Of a stretch of 64,000 bases of DNA, positions 22,359 to 37,300 are shown piece after piece. Both the position numbers and the translations under genes were made by a program. This stretch comes from Capitulum mitella (taxonomy: Eukaryota > Arthropoda > Thecostraca > Pollicipedomorpha > Pollicipedidae): contig CP099848.1 in the NCBI GenBank assembly GCA_030062745.1, positions 4,226,685 through 4,290,684 of the forward strand, read 5' to 3'. The notes below the pieces were generated by a model that made no database searches, was not told where the DNA came from, and saw only the letters and a list, made by a program, of their open reading frames with translations. Each line of letters begins with the position of its first letter. The first letter of the stretch is position 1.

Positions 22359-25300
22359 GCGAAAATAACAACAATATGACTAAACATGTGATGACTGTGT
22401 GTATAGAAACATGCCTTTCGCACCTCATTGACTTCCTGTCAACAAAAGCTCGCTAACTTCCCATCTTGATGCTTGCTATCGAATTCACCCGTCACTCACT
22501 TCATTTCTCTGCAACTAAAACGTTAAAACAAAGCTCATCGTTAACTCCTGTGCAGTTCTGCGTATAACGGCTTTTCCTCGATAGCTTTTTGGTCTTTTCT
22601 GTACTGTTTTGCGGCTGTTCTGGCTTTTGGTGACGCATACAGTATCGTCGTCTGTGGAATGACGCATCCTTTTCTCACAGGCACACGAAGAGCAGCTGGT
22701 CGTGAAGCGGTTCAATGTTAGTAACATCAACATTTGACCCGCATGCGTTTCATCAACCTAGTTGTTGTCAACCCATACCTTGGTGTTGTAGTCTGATGTT
22801 TAGTTGAGACCTGTCTTAATAACGTTAATTGTTTAGAAGCTTAGAAAGCATTGAATTAATTCGGAAGACAGGACGTTGCCGGATAAAGATCACGTGTGCA
22901 GAATTCATTGATGAGTTGGAAGAAGGTTTGTTGTATTTCACCTAGACCTTCGCTTAGGTGCCTGTTTTCATCCAAGTTCGGAGTTGTCAATGGGTCTGGG
23001 GTGTTCTTATCACTTATCGATGTGGGAGGTTTTGGCTGAACCGATGGGCTGCCCTCAAATAATTTCGATCCTAAACTGCTATGGGATATTCCCGAAACGT
23101 ACCCTGAATGACATTCACCAAGAACAAACATTTTGGCCGTGTGAGTTTGTTCAGGTACAGTGCTGCCTCGTCGTCCGTCTTCAGAGGCTTACGGATAGTT
23201 TAGATCTGTCACGTGCCAGCAACGCACGTACGATGAAAAAAAATCTGATGAAATGCGACAGAGCATCAAAACTAACGTTGAGTGACCATCAAACAATCAG
23301 TAATGCAATTGATTTGGTAATAGTTCATGAGCGACTATCTCGACCTCACGCGACAGGCACTACCAAACGTCTTTTGTCAGTCCTAGACCTCCCTTACCTG
23401 TTCTGAAAAACGAGAGTTGATCTGACATGCGTGAACTCAGGGTTTATCAATTAAACGATGTAATTTACACAACCTCCATTTCCAATCGTGCAGCACTTCA
23501 GAGCTGTTTACCAACGATGCTTACAAAGAAACCGCTTGTATTTATTTTGGAAACATGCTTTGGCAAAGACCACCCCGTGCAGACCAACTGCCAGAATCCT
23601 GCCGTCATGCAAATGCCAAATACCGAAACTGCTTACTAGCCATTAAGCAGCACCAGCGTCCCTGCAAAATCACGTTCATTCTTAAAACTGACGACTTGGC
23701 GTTTGCACATATGCCCACGGACAGCTACGGCACGGCATGACGGATTCCAGTTGCCATGCATCGGAAATATTCTTTTAGGCATCCATGCCGTATTAACTGT
23801 TGCGATCGCATGACTTATTCCCGGTCGACCGATGTCCTCAGAAAACGCTGACTCTACTCAATGGTACGCCGGCAGTGGCGACACAGTTAGCCCTGTCGGT
23901 GGTGACTCGGTGCAGCTGGCAGCCTGCAAATCCCGCTGTGAGCCGGCCATGGTGACACACTCCCGTGCCGCAGCCGCCGCCGTCGCCGCCTCTGGCCCGG
24001 TGACGCGGGCTGCTATTAATACACGTCCGCCTTGGCAGCCGCCTGGGCAGCTGCCGGTACGCTGCCCGGGCTGCATTGTTCCTCCAACGCTACGCTGAAC
24101 GTGCCACACTGCGCGGACCACATCGTTCCTCCAACGCTACAATGAACGTGCCACACTACCCGGGCTGCATTGCTCCTCCACCGATACACTGACCGTGTCG
24201 CATCGGTTCTCAACGATACGCTGCCCGGGCTACATTATTTCTCCACAGGTGAACCGCCTCGACCACATTGTTCTTCCACCGGTACACTGCCTGGGCTTCA
24301 TTGTCCCCCCCCCCGGCATTGATTCACTGTCCCGGCTACTTTGTTCCTGCCCGCACTCAATTGCCCAGGGCAAAGTGTTCCTGCACGACCACACTGCCCC
24401 AGGTCACGTTGTTTCTTCACTTGGACATATTGTGGACATAACATATTGCGCATTTTAAATGTAGAATGTGGCCCCAACATTCTAGCTTGCAAGTCGCTTT
24501 AAGTATCGCTGATATGGCGCTTGCGTCCCCGTGGTTTTCCTCTTCCCAGCTTCTCATTTCGTGACTGCGGTCGGAACAGCAGAGTGTTATGAAACAGCTG
24601 TGCCGTTCACGGGCGAAATAATTAGCCTCAGCAGCAACTTTCCTTTATTTCATTGTTTTGTCCTCAAAGTGCTCATTTTGAAAACATAACCCTGCCATTT
24701 TCAAATCAGGATGAATGCAAATGGCACTTTTGATTTTAACCATTTTCCAATGGTCAGGCAGGATCCAACTTTCCAGTCATCATTGCTTGAGGTATCAGTG
24801 CTTGGAAAACGAGCGAATGCAAGGAAATGTTTGAAAAGGTGTTTGGAGATGTCTGTGCAAAAGGTGTAGGTGTTCATACGCTGTCTTTAAGAGAGTTAAA
24901 ATTATTAACTCTTCAACTCGACGTAAAGACAGGTTCACACAACTGCCTTGGACGTTCGTTAATTGTCTTAAAGTTTGTTTCGAAATGGGAGCCAGCGCTC
25001 AGCGCGTTTTGATTATGCTATTGATTTGCAATGTAATAATGATAATTATTCTGATAAGGCAGCGTGCTAGTAAATCAACAAAGGATTCTGTTTCCTGATG
25101 GAAAAGCAAAGGTTCTGCGTGAAATGCAGTTTTATGATATGTGCAATGGAGATCACAATTTTTTGGTGAAAATAAGTATCGAATTGATAGTTGTGTTGCT
25201 ATATTTTCGCGAGAAGCGCTCACAGTTCTTGTAGCGATAATAAGCTATCCTTCTAGCTTATCGTGCAAAGGTATGTCTTGCAATAACACTGTCATATAAA

Positions 25301-28300
25301 TATAATGGTGTTCACATTCTAAGAAGTGCCCTTTGTTTATTACAAATTATATAAACAACATCGTTTGTTTATTACAAACGATGTTGTCTTGATATTGCGG
25401 TGAAAGCAATCCGCAGTATCAGAATCTAGGAAATGCTTTGCTCGCGGCTCAGGGACATCACCTCTGCGTCGGATATAGTGTTCAGATGGAACGAAAAGGA
25501 GAGCCTCACCTGTCTGAGATGCCGACGCGCTTCCAGCGTCCGCCAAACACCTGCCTCTCATTCCCGTCTCGCTCTCATGTTTAGTAAACAAGCCGGCTGA
25601 GAGCTTTGCCAGGGCAGGCCGGCATTACGGAGCGATGCTGCCTACCGTCCCAGCCACCGTCAGCTCCACCGATAGGTTTGCCGGCCGCCACCAGCTCCAC
25701 TAATGGCCCTGCCGGCTGCTGCCAGCTTCATTGAACGTTCTGGAAGATACTGTCAGCTTCACTGAGGGTCTTGTCAGCAACCGTCAGTTCCAGTGAGAGC
25801 CACGCTTCTGTGATATTTCACTGACAGCTCCGACATTGTTCATCAGTTCCACTGACAGTAACGGAGGCCCCCGCCAATTTATCTGCTGACTCCAGTAGCT
25901 TTTCCGTCGTCTGAGTCTGTCCACTGATTCCCAAACCTTTGCATCGTTCGGTAGTTCCCATGGTATATTCTAATCTCCGGGTATATTGCAATATATCTAA
26001 TATACAATACAATATGATATATAATATATCGTCTTGGTATACTGTAATATATCTAATATATAACAAAGCGTCGTATATATAATGTATGATCCGGACATAT
26101 CCTGATCTCTGCCGCTAGGTAGACGCCTTGTGTGGGCCAGTTCTTTACGTTTTTGTTTATGGCTTTGTATATGTAATATTTTTGTTAATGGCTTCCCTGT
26201 CCTGGTCATTGGTTTATCTGGTGACCCCCCTCCCTCCTCACTGTCCACTCACTCTGTCAATGGCGGGTCCCGCGCCTGCTCGAACACCTGGAGGACCCAG
26301 TGTCCTTACACCAATGGTGAATCCCGCCCACGGACCAACAGCTCCTCTGGGAAGCCCTGTGCTTCTCTTCTGAGGGTCATCGCGGGCCCTGCCCTGGGGC
26401 GTTGTCGTGGCCGGGTCAGCTGCGCCGACGCGGCCGGACAAGCCGTGACAGCCGCCGGCTCTTGGCCGCCGCGCCCGTCGCATAGCTGCGCGAGCCAAAA
26501 TTACCGCTGCGCCCGCTGGTCGGCGGCGGTGACCGGCGACGGCGCGCCCGGCCGGCACGCCCGCCGGCCGAGTCACCGCCAAGGCCATGGCGGAACGAGC
26601 CGTGAACAGGGGAGGCGGGCACGGACGGGAGCCGCCGAGGGGGGAGGCGGGCACGGACGGGAGCCGCCGAGGGGGGAGGCGGGCAGGCGCCGGGAGGGGG
26701 CAGGAGGCGGGAGGGAGGCGGGCACGGACGGGAGCCGCCGGAGGGGGACGGGGGAGTCGTCGAGAGGAGACGGACACGGACGCGAGACCGCCGAGGAAGC
26801 GTCGATAGAGAGAGACGAACACGGCTCCATAGACGCTTGACGGCGGCAGGTGGGGGAGGGGGGGGGGGCTCGTAATGTCTTAGATCGATACAGGCCTGCT
26901 TCTGGAGGAGACGTTTGGGTGTTTTCATAACATATGCTGGGAAGCGGTGTTAATTTGGAATGTGTTATTTCCTCGCATTAAAAATGCTAATCGGAAATCA
27001 TCCGGAGATCGGCGCCAACTGATTGTTCTAGCGCAGACAGGAAGAGGTGAGCTGCTGTTTAGTTTACTCAATGGTATGATCTTCGCTTGAGCCGACTTGG
27101 AACGAATGCCTGAATTAAGGTACTTAAGCGATGGGCTTCATTTGCCTGGAAGAATTAAACGATGTCTCCGTTATCTCGCATGCACAGAAACCAATTCAAA
27201 AGTAGTCTCAGCCCCGTCGCAGCACATTTTCAGAGTTTGCGGTCAGACTCCGTTTATAGTTATTTTGTTCCCCACCAGCGTACTGCTAGTTTAGCCTGCT
27301 GCCCAGATTCCGTCTATTGCAGTCCTGCATGATACCGGTATCCATTACAGGGTAAACAGCTGAACATGTGGGATATGTGCTGATCCTCGAAGGAAGCTTC
27401 AGACGTGCCCTAGTGGTTGCAATATGAACTCAAACACGGATTTATTCCCGTAGAAGGAGGCTTTTAGTTCCAAGTTATGCCGAATATCGTCATTTTTCGA
27501 ATCATGCTGTCATTTCTTTTTGCATATTTGACTTCTTGTAAGCCATCCCGATACAAAGGAACGTGACCATTTGTGCCCTGCAATGTAAGCCTGTAGGATA
27601 TTCTTTGTGGACAAACAGAAAGTTACCGTTTAGCCAAGAAATCAGGTCACTGGGACAATCACGCTAGCGATGGCTTTTCAAATGAACTATTTATTGGACA
27701 TCTGGCACAAATAAAAGTTATCATATGGAGATCATTTCCAGTCGTTGTGCCAAAAATCAGGTCATTGGAGCAGTCACGCTAGCGATAGTTTTCAGGTGTA
27801 CTATTTATTGGACATTTGCCACCAGTGAGAGATATATGGATATCATTTTAACTTGTATACGGGAACATCAGAATTCAGCGAGGAATCAAATTCAAATCGG
27901 TCAAACCAAGTGACAGACAATGCCAGATTAAATAAGATCCTGATGATATAGCGCTGTACAAAGACCCACTGTGAAGATAGCACGTGACGTGATTCACAGA
28001 ACGTTTTGGCCGTGCATCACGTCTGACGCGTTTGTGGACAGACATCTCCATGATCGCGAGTCGATCGGGTACACTATGGAAAGCTGGCACTGTCCGTGAC
28101 CCCTGATTTGAATCTGCCCGTGCTCCCGATCAGACTGCCCGTGCCCTCGATCAGGCCGTGCGTGCTCCCAATCTGATCCTCTCCGTGCTCCCGATGTGAC
28201 TCTGTCCGTGCTTCCGATTTGACTGCCCTTGCTCCCGACCTGACTCTGTCCGTGCTCCCAATCTGACTGCCCGTGCTCCCGATCTGACTCTGTCCGTGCC

Positions 28301-31300
28301 CTGGATCTGACTCTGTCTGTGCTCTCGATCTGACTCTGCCCGTGCTCCCCAGGACAGGATTCGCCAGCTGCACGACGACCTGGAATCGGAGCGCGAGCTG
28401 CGCCAGAGGGTGAGTACCAGCCCGGCGGACAGTCACAAACATGGCCGATCGTCGACTGGGGCGCTCAGTTTCAATCATCTTTCGCCACGGGAGCACCGTC
28501 GGGGTCCGCAGCCTCACGGTATAACCAACCTCTGTGGGACAAACGAGTACTTCACGCGGCACAGCATGCCCAATTGCCGGCCACACGGGCAGTGCCGTGC
28601 GGCACAGCATACCCAGCCGTCTATGTAACGAGCGAATCCTGTCATGCGGCACAGTATGCCAGCCGTTCGGGAAGGGAGATGCGTGTCCGACGGCACTTTG
28701 TACCCAGCCTTCGGGGAAAAAACGGGAGTGCTGTCATGCGGTGCAGCATAACCATCCTCCCAGCAGGCGGCGGAAATGCCATGCGGCACAGCATACGTCG
28801 CCATACTTTCGCAAGCTTCGCTTTCTGACAGCAATGATTCTTTTTTGCGTATTGAGGCATGCCGTGCTTTCCTGTACGCAGATTCCGAGTAGATATCGAA
28901 GAAAAGTTCTGTTGGCGAGAGCTCGAGGCATGGAGGTTCCGAAAATTATTTGAAAAGCCGTTTCCTTCCGCGTTTGCCATAAGCCTAATCTTAAAATCCC
29001 TGAATATTGGCGGGGGGAGGAGGGGGTACGGACCTCCATCCCCACGATCGCTAGCCATGGCCCGAGGCAATCATTTCCAGCGAGCTCGATTGTCCGCGAA
29101 ACAGAATTTATCGCCAAAATGGCCCCGACGACTGAGCGGCCTACTTAAAATCTCACCATCTAGAGAGCTTTATTCGATTTACCTAAATCAATTCCGTTGG
29201 ACATGCTGTTTATCGAATGATCATTTCTGAAGATTAATTGGCGAGCATGAGGTTTTCGCTAGATTGAGCCGACACATTGTTTTCTTTCCAAACAAACCAG
29301 CTTTTCAAAGCACGCCTGTCGTGTTGAAGAGCTCCGTTCGAGACAGCTCTCAGCACCTGCTTTGTAAAAAGTATCGACACTTACAAAGAAACTCGTTGAT
29401 CTCGTAGGAATGTAAAAGGTAGACCTGTAAAAGTACTGCGCAGAATATCTACCCATACTATGGATGTAACATAGTTCTGACCTGAATTAAAAATCACGCA
29501 CAAACGTTTATCTTGAGATACATGTCATCACACTTTGTTGTCAAATCCAACGATAGTCCGAAAAGGTTCGCGGGTTTTCTTTGACAAACCCAGCCCACTC
29601 GAGCGTCACGCCGCCAGAGGAGATTCTGTTGGATCTCTGGCGATTTATGTGGAGCTGCGAATTCAGCACGCTCTATACCGATCACCGTATCCGGCCATCA
29701 GCCGCACCTGACAATGGTAACGTGGCCGCACCGTGGCAGCGGATACCGTCGATGGCGGAAAAACATTGCGCATCAATCAACAGACAGTTCTCAACGGGTA
29801 AGCTTTGGTCTCAGCTTGGACTGGCGTGGGATAGCCGTCGGGTCTTTGGTGACTCATTTGGGTACGGTCAATTGTTGGCCCGTTTTTAATGCAGTCTGGT
29901 CCCGACGTAGGCGATACTGCAAGCAAGCAAGGCAACCAAGCCTGTTGCAGCTCCAGTATATCTCCGTGCATCCGTCCGTTCGTCCACTAGTCTGCTAGTC
30001 GGAGCCCGGTGCGGGGCCTTGGCCGATGTGGTGATCACATCTCAGCTTGCCCTAGTGGGTAGCCGGCCGGTAACCGGCGCACCGGGTTGCCGTCTGGAGC
30101 TGCCGGTCCGGCCGGGTCCCGTGCGGGTCGGCCGGATCCGAGACCGCCGGCCGGCCTGCAGCGGGCCGCTGCAGCGTGTTGGCACCTGTCTCTGCCGGTG
30201 CCGGGTGACACTCGAGTGCGGCCGCCGCCGCCGCCGTCGCCGCTGCCGGCCGTCCAACTATTCCTGGCGCGAATCTGGAACGCGGGCCGGTCGGCGGACT
30301 TTCCAACACAAATGCTGGCCGGGCGGCGCGACGGCCGCCAAGTCACAGCTGGGACTGCAGGGAGACACCGCGACTGGAGACGCGGACGCCGCCAATTGTA
30401 ACGGAGCTGCATGCGGAGGACGCAGCGCAGCTGCAAACGCAGACAACGCCGCTTACACTGGGCACCGTCCGAAAAGAGGGCAATCCAGCTGCAGAGGTAG
30501 ACACCGCCAGTTATACTGGAGACTGCCTGCGAAGGGGACGGCCTTCCAGTTACGCTGGACACTGTCTGCAAAGGAGATACTAATAGTGCTGTAAACGAAT
30601 ACCTAGCCGCAGACTCGGACATTGGCAGTTGCCAGTTGTTCTCCACTGTCTGCAAAGGAGAGCACTCAGCTGCGAACGCAGGCGCATACAGTGACAATAG
30701 ACGAGACCAGAATAATTGCCATGAATCATTGTCGTAGATGATATGAGTGCACAAGAACTTGAGAGTCAAACTGTATTTGCGTATCTCCGTCCTTTCATCT
30801 TTGTAATGCGGGAAACTCTCCTGTCTTGGTCCTGTTGCAAATCATACCCACTGATTTCGGCGCAGATGAGGACACAGCCTCTCGCGCCACTGAGCACAGG
30901 AATGCGTGCTCCTGCTCAGTGCGGCACGCCCAGACGGTTCGTTCGTTTTCCAGATTGAGCGCGACAAGGCCGACCTGAGCGTCAATCTGATCCAGATGAG
31001 GGAGCGTCTCGAGGAGGCCGAGGCTGGTGTGGACGGTCAGGTAGGAGGCCGCCACGGACGAGATTCACCTTGCTTTACCGCAGGACGTCTTACTTAGGCC
31101 CTTTCCGCTGTGAAACCTCCTTAACTATGGTGATAACTGCGTTGCCCATGTCGCCAATGATTCTCGACAACGGTCATACAAAGCTAAGAAAAATCGTGGT
31201 TCTCGACTGAATTCATTGTCAAGGCAATTCCTTACCCACGGTTTTTCGCTTTCAATGACAACCTTCGTTGCTAGTTCGCAGCATGTTTTTTTTTTGTAGT

Positions 31301-34300
31301 CAGGGCATCCCTTACTCGAGTTTAAACATGTAAAGTCTGATAGAGGAGCATGCGAGCAAGCGTTTGAAATGTCGAGTACATTTTTCAGATCGAGATCAAC
31401 AAGAAGCGCGACAGCGAGCTGCTGAAGCTCCGGAAGCTGCTGGAGGATGTCCACCTGGAGAGCGAGGACAGCATACATATCCTGAAGAAGAAGCATCAGG
31501 AGGCCATCCAAGACTACATAGATCAGCTCGATGCGATGTCCAAGACCAGATCGAGGTAACAGACCTGCAGAAGCTGTTACGAAGTCGCCACCGCCAAAGA
31601 TAATTCATCGCGAGCTTTTGCCAAGAAAACCGCGAAGAACGTAAGGTTGCGGGCCACACCAGCTTTTTGATTGAGTTCTGAGATCCTCCATCGGTGAAAT
31701 ATCTAGCAGATAATTAGATAATCCGCTGCAGAGCAAGCAGACTGCCTGCAGCATACGCATTCATCAAGAAGAGACACCCAAAAGAACACACTCAGCCACG
31801 ATAAAAAAATGATGCGCAAATGATATACCAATTGTTCCCATAAAATGCCCATAAAATGCACATTGGCTGGCCTGGACTGCAGGCACTTTGTGTAATGGCT
31901 AATTAAATATCGTGGAATTTTTCCTGCCCGTTCGCATGACATCCCAAAAATCTAGGGTTACGCAGCTTGGTGACGTGTGTTATGATGCGGTAATGTCGAC
32001 GTATTTAATGCCACGTTATTTTTGTTAGGCTAGAGAAGGAAAAGAACAAACTCCAGAATGAGATGTACGAGCTCATCAGTCAGATGGAGGGGGCTACCAA
32101 GGAAAAGGTGAGGACAATTTCCCTTTTAGCGGGAAAATATTGTGGACCTCCACTATTCGCGACTTTGCCGTTCGTGGGTCAGCGTATTCACGTTTTTTTG
32201 GGGGGCAGAATATTTTAAAAAAATCACAGGAGCATATCTCTTACATCTTTCGCAGCGAAAGTTGTCCTTGCGGTTCACAGTGTTTTTATTGCATGTATAC
32301 GGTGAAAAATACTGTTGTATATCGCTATGATGTGTAGTTACTATACGTATTGGTATGTCCCGTAGCGCACAGGAAACATACAAACATTCTACGGTATACA
32401 CAAATCTCCAGCTCTGTCCTCAGAATGAGAGCTTGCCCGTGATTGCTTCAAAGGGCAGCGTTCCTTTACCCATACTCGTGTCGTTTCTTCTAGTTGTTTT
32501 GGCCGGGAAAAGGTCGGGCCCAATCATAGGCTTACGATAATTTTTCTGCGCCTGTGATTGGCTCGCTTTAGGTAAGAGTAGGGATGACTCAAGACTGTTT
32601 TGCACGAGCCATGTTTCCGGCCGTGCGCCCTAACTCAACAAGAATAAGAACGGGCCGTATTCAGACAAAATGGCGCTGATCCGGCCGCTGGTCGCTCGTC
32701 ATCACACCGCAGGCACACAGAATCAGCCACTATTTATCACAGGCGGGGGCAGAGCCAGATGCTGGACGCCAAATGTGTATATGTATCTGTGCGGATCTAT
32801 AGGAAGTATTACGGCATATACGAGTATGTGCCTTGAAATGCACTTACTGGTCCGGTAGTCGGTCTGTAGACAATGAGAATAACTTAACCCTATTCCCGGA
32901 GAGCCATGGCATGGCCGATTCCCGGCAGGGGGGATTTGCCCCCCCCCCTGAGATCTCGAGAACTACACATCTGATTTCATCGCAACGAACGGCAATCGAT
33001 TTGCCATGGCGTAAAGTACACTTCGAAACAAACTCAAAATTTCGAAAAGAGTGGATACAGAGGGACAAAAGTAAAAAAAATGGGGAGCACTTTTGGACTT
33101 CTTATAACTCCATTTTTAATAGACCGATTTCGATGAAATTGGCATGAATCGGTAGATTATTGATGGGGCGTTTAAAATGGTACACACATGTGAAATTTTG
33201 AGAAAATTCATTGGCGTTCACAGGGTTTTAAAAATGAGTGGATTAGTTTTTTAACAACTGAGTGAACAAAAAAGGCAAAACACTTTTTTGGGCTTCTTCT
33301 AGTCATATTATGCTAGAAAAGTACAAATCGTATTGCGGTGTTCGTAAAATGTTAGCATAAGCGGTGCCAGGGACATGAAAAGGGGAACTGTCATGGTCAT
33401 ATGCTCATCAGATTAGCTTGTGACCTTTGACCTTAAATGACCTCCAGTGACCTTGGAATTACTCGGAATGATCTCATGTGCATTTAATGTTATCTGTAAA
33501 CGTTTTCAATTATTTGGATTCACTCAATTTAGAAAATTTCGTTTTATGCCTATTGTGATACAGGTTAAGCACACTGACATTTTAGACCTGATATCAAGCT
33601 GAAACTTGATACACAAGAAGAGGGCTCCATTCTACGTCATACATGCTCTGGGTTTGGCATTTCAAAAAATAGCGCCGAAATTATTACTATGAAACCGAAT
33701 TTCGTTTTTTGACCTTGAGCTGACCTTATAAAGTGACCTCAGATGAACAAAATTGTATTTGCATGTTGAACCAACTATTAAGTTATACATTCATATGAAG
33801 TTTCAAGTTTTATCTTAAAAACGCTATTTTTGGCAGTCATTTTCCTTTTACCCTCAACAGGGCTAAAAATGGCCTGAGGTGCCTCCCAAAAACGTTGCCT
33901 AGCTCCGCCCCTGAACAGAACAGAATATCCAAATTTTGTCACAGTACGTAGAAAGAATAGCTAGGAAAGGTAACCAAGTTCTGTGAAGCTGCGCCAAAAA
34001 CCCTGGAATTGGCAAGCAGAAAGCCCGAGGGGGGGGGGCGGATTCAGCCCCCCGTTGGGAATAGGGTTAAACAGAAAAAACAATGGTTTTTGGGTTAGGT
34101 GCAGTTTATTCGCGGATTCACCTTATCCGCAAGGGTTCAGCGCATGGCCCCACGAAAAGTGGTGTCCACTGTATACGTCAAAGATGCTTTGGAGAAATTC
34201 CCATTTTGCGATTTGACTGCACCATCTGTTCATATCAAATCTTGCTCAATTTTGTTTCATGGGGCATTTCGCCAGAAAGTTACCTGCAGCTGCTTTGAAG

Positions 34301-37300
34301 ATGCAACATGTCATTACAACGGCTTCTAGCCGTAGCAGCTAAATAAATCCGGGCAGTACGACAGCAAAATTCCGAACCACAAATGCAGTCTCTGCCAGTG
34401 TCTGGCATTACAAGCTGCTGTCTGGACAGCACCGGAGATGGCGTCCGCTGGTCATTCGTGACCGTGACCTGCGCCGTGACCCTCGCTCGTAACGGCAGGT
34501 CGTCATCTCGAAACACTGCGAGAAGCTGGAGATCCAGGTGCACGAGCTGAACGTCAAGATTGAGGAGATCAACAGGACGGTGATCGACCTGACCAGTATC
34601 AAGACCAGGATCTCGCAGGTGCGACGCTGCCGTCTTCTTCGCGAAACACGGAGTCTTGAGGACAAGTCATGGCTGAAGATTTTTAGGGTCTACACCTCCC
34701 AGTTTTCGGAAATTTTAGCACTAGGCCTGCGACAATGTCATGAAGGAAATGGTCTAGAATTCTAGCCAGAAGCCCGGATAATTTCCGGAAATCTCCACCT
34801 GTGCAACGGATCATTGAATGGTGTTGTTGATAGGCCTCACCAGAATCAGTTGAAAGGGTCAGAAAGGAAAACCAGGATCTTACGGTCAAATGTTAACCAA
34901 ATGTTCACTGGGCATCAATTACGCGTAGCACATATGAATTTCCAAACGATGTGAGCATGCGCAGTCGTTTTCGAACTGTTCCACCGTCTCCTCCCAGGAA
35001 AACATCGCTCTCACCAAGGAGGTGCAGGACCTGAAAGTCAGCATGGAGAACGTGCAGTACACCAAGCACCAGCTGCAGACGGCCCTGAACGACTCCAAGC
35101 GTCGTCTGGAGGAGGAGGACAGGGTAAGCGCTGGGTGCTATGTCAGGTGTACACAGCCCTAGCATGCTATGGACATTTGCCAAATCATGTGACCTCTTTT
35201 GTTGCTCTTAACCGAATGATATGGTTGAACGGAAACCGTTGTCGGCCCGTTCATCGTCAGATAATCGGTTCTGGTTGAAGGAGCACGTCTTGATTTCCTT
35301 CAAGGGGCTAAGTCATGATTGTTTCATAGCTGCTCGTAATATGTTCCCGACAACGAACTAACATTACTGTATTCAACGGAAATGAACGTGACATATCGAT
35401 CTTCGCCGTCAATATTGCCCTTATTTCAACAATACGCATGCTGACCTGAGGTAATTACGGTCGATTTCACGCCATCTTCTCCCACGGCATCCAGAAAACT
35501 TCACTGACTCCGTCGAAGGGCCTCGTGACTCACAGCCCGAATTTTCGCTGAAGCGTGCATCAGTCTGAAGCGGTGGACCGCGAGCTGTTCGGGTTGAACC
35601 TGGACCCGCCACTGTCCACCGCAGAACCTGGTGACATGTCGACACCGTGACGTGATACTCCGACCTGATGCTCCAATGACCTCCTCGTGGCTCTAGGAGA
35701 CCTGACGTAGGCGGAATGATGATTCAGTGATCTGACTAACTGACAATCTTATGACTCGATGACCTGGTGCCCTTGAGCCTCTCCTGTCTTATGGTCTCAC
35801 GACCTGAGGTTATTATGACCCGTGATCTGACGACCTGATTATCCGACGACCTCAGAACCGAACGACCTGACGACCCGGTTGCCCGACGACCTGTGACCCG
35901 GCGACCTGACGACCCGGTGACCTGGTGACCCGGCCCGCAGCGCCGCAGTACGCTGGAGTCGCAGCTGCACACGGTGGAGCTGGAGCTGGAGTCGGTACGT
36001 CACCAACTGGAGGAGGAGTCCGAGGTGCGCCTCGAGCTTGAGCGCCAGCTGGTCAAGGCCAAGGCCGACGTCGACAGCTGGCGCGTCAAATACGAGACCG
36101 AGGCCCAGGCGCGCGCCGAAGAGATCGAGGAGCTCAGGTTGGTCTGGGCACGCCGCCAGGAAATCCCGGATTGGTGCGAAAATCGAGCTCGGCTGAGCCA
36201 TCGTTCAGCAGAGGCATAATGTCTAAGTCTCTGATGTTGAAGGTACTAGTTCATCAAAACACGCCTGCGCGCACAAACGACTTCCCTCCGTGGAGCTATG
36301 CAAGGGTTGAAAACGAAATCGCAACACTTTGACAGTAAAAAAAAACTACGCATCTCATCACGAAATTGTTAATCACTCCAAAATTACCAGGACAGTACTG
36401 AATATCGCAGCATTTAACCCACTCTGTCGTGGGGGAATCGGTTTTACCGCTCTTCAGTTATTTTTTCTTGAATATCTCTTGAAAGATTTGAGTTACGTAT
36501 CTGAAACTCACAGTACCTTTTCAAGGATGATAAGCGATTCTTAACCCTATTCCCGGCAGGGGGGGCGGAATCGGCCCCCCCCCTCGGGTTTTTTGCTTGC
36601 CAATTCCAGGCTTTTTAACACAGCTTCACGAAACTTGGTGACTTTTCCTAGCTATTCTTTCTACGTGCTGTGACAAAATTTCAAAATTCTATTTTGCTCA
36701 GGGGCGGAGCCAGGCAACGTTTTTGGGAGGCACCTCATGCCATTTTTGGCCATGTTAAGGGTAAAAGGAAAATGTCTGCCAAAAACAGAGTTTTAGAGCT
36801 AGAACTTAAAACGTTATATGGATGTATAGCTAAATAGTTGGGCAATGTGCAGATATAATTTTGTTTATCTGAGGTCATTTTACAAGGTCAGGTCAAGGTC
36901 AAAAATCAAAATTTGTTTTTTTTGCTATAATTTCGGCGCCATTTTTTCAAATGCAAAACCCAGAGTATATATAACGTAAAAGGGTGCCCTCTACTTTTGT
37001 ATCAAGTTTCAGCTTGATATCGGGTCGGGTCACGGAAATATGACCTAAAATGTCAGTGCGCGTACCCTATATCGCAATAGCCAAAAAATGAAATTTTTGA
37101 AATAGAGTGAATTCAAATGATTGAAAACGTTTACAGATAATATTAAATGCACACGAGATCATTACAAGTGACCCCAAGGTCACTGGAGGTCATTTAAGGT
37201 CAAAGGTCACAAGATGATCTGAGAAACGTGTAACCGTGACAGTTCCCCTTTTTCATATCCCTGGCACCGCCTATGCTAACATTATACAAACATTGTAATG

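Larger units (their letters stand above)
19090..28352 (+). other. Prm: Paramyosin intron 1 (9.3 kb)
   Basis: No coding exon or RNA gene is supported. It is CpG-rich, with a GC-rich island at about 20200-20660 and several degenerate tandem arrays listed separately. First introns of muscle genes often hold enhancers; that is inference here. Confidence 0.6.

Noticed and set aside
26130-26840. 236-codon + frame and overlapping - frames in paramyosin intron 1
   Set aside because: Low-complexity G/C repeat composition; no domain; frames open because of repeats.
30019-30769. Open frames of 191 (+) and 244 (-) codons in paramyosin intron 2
   Set aside because: Worn repeat with no family similarity and no splice signals that would join it to paramyosin.
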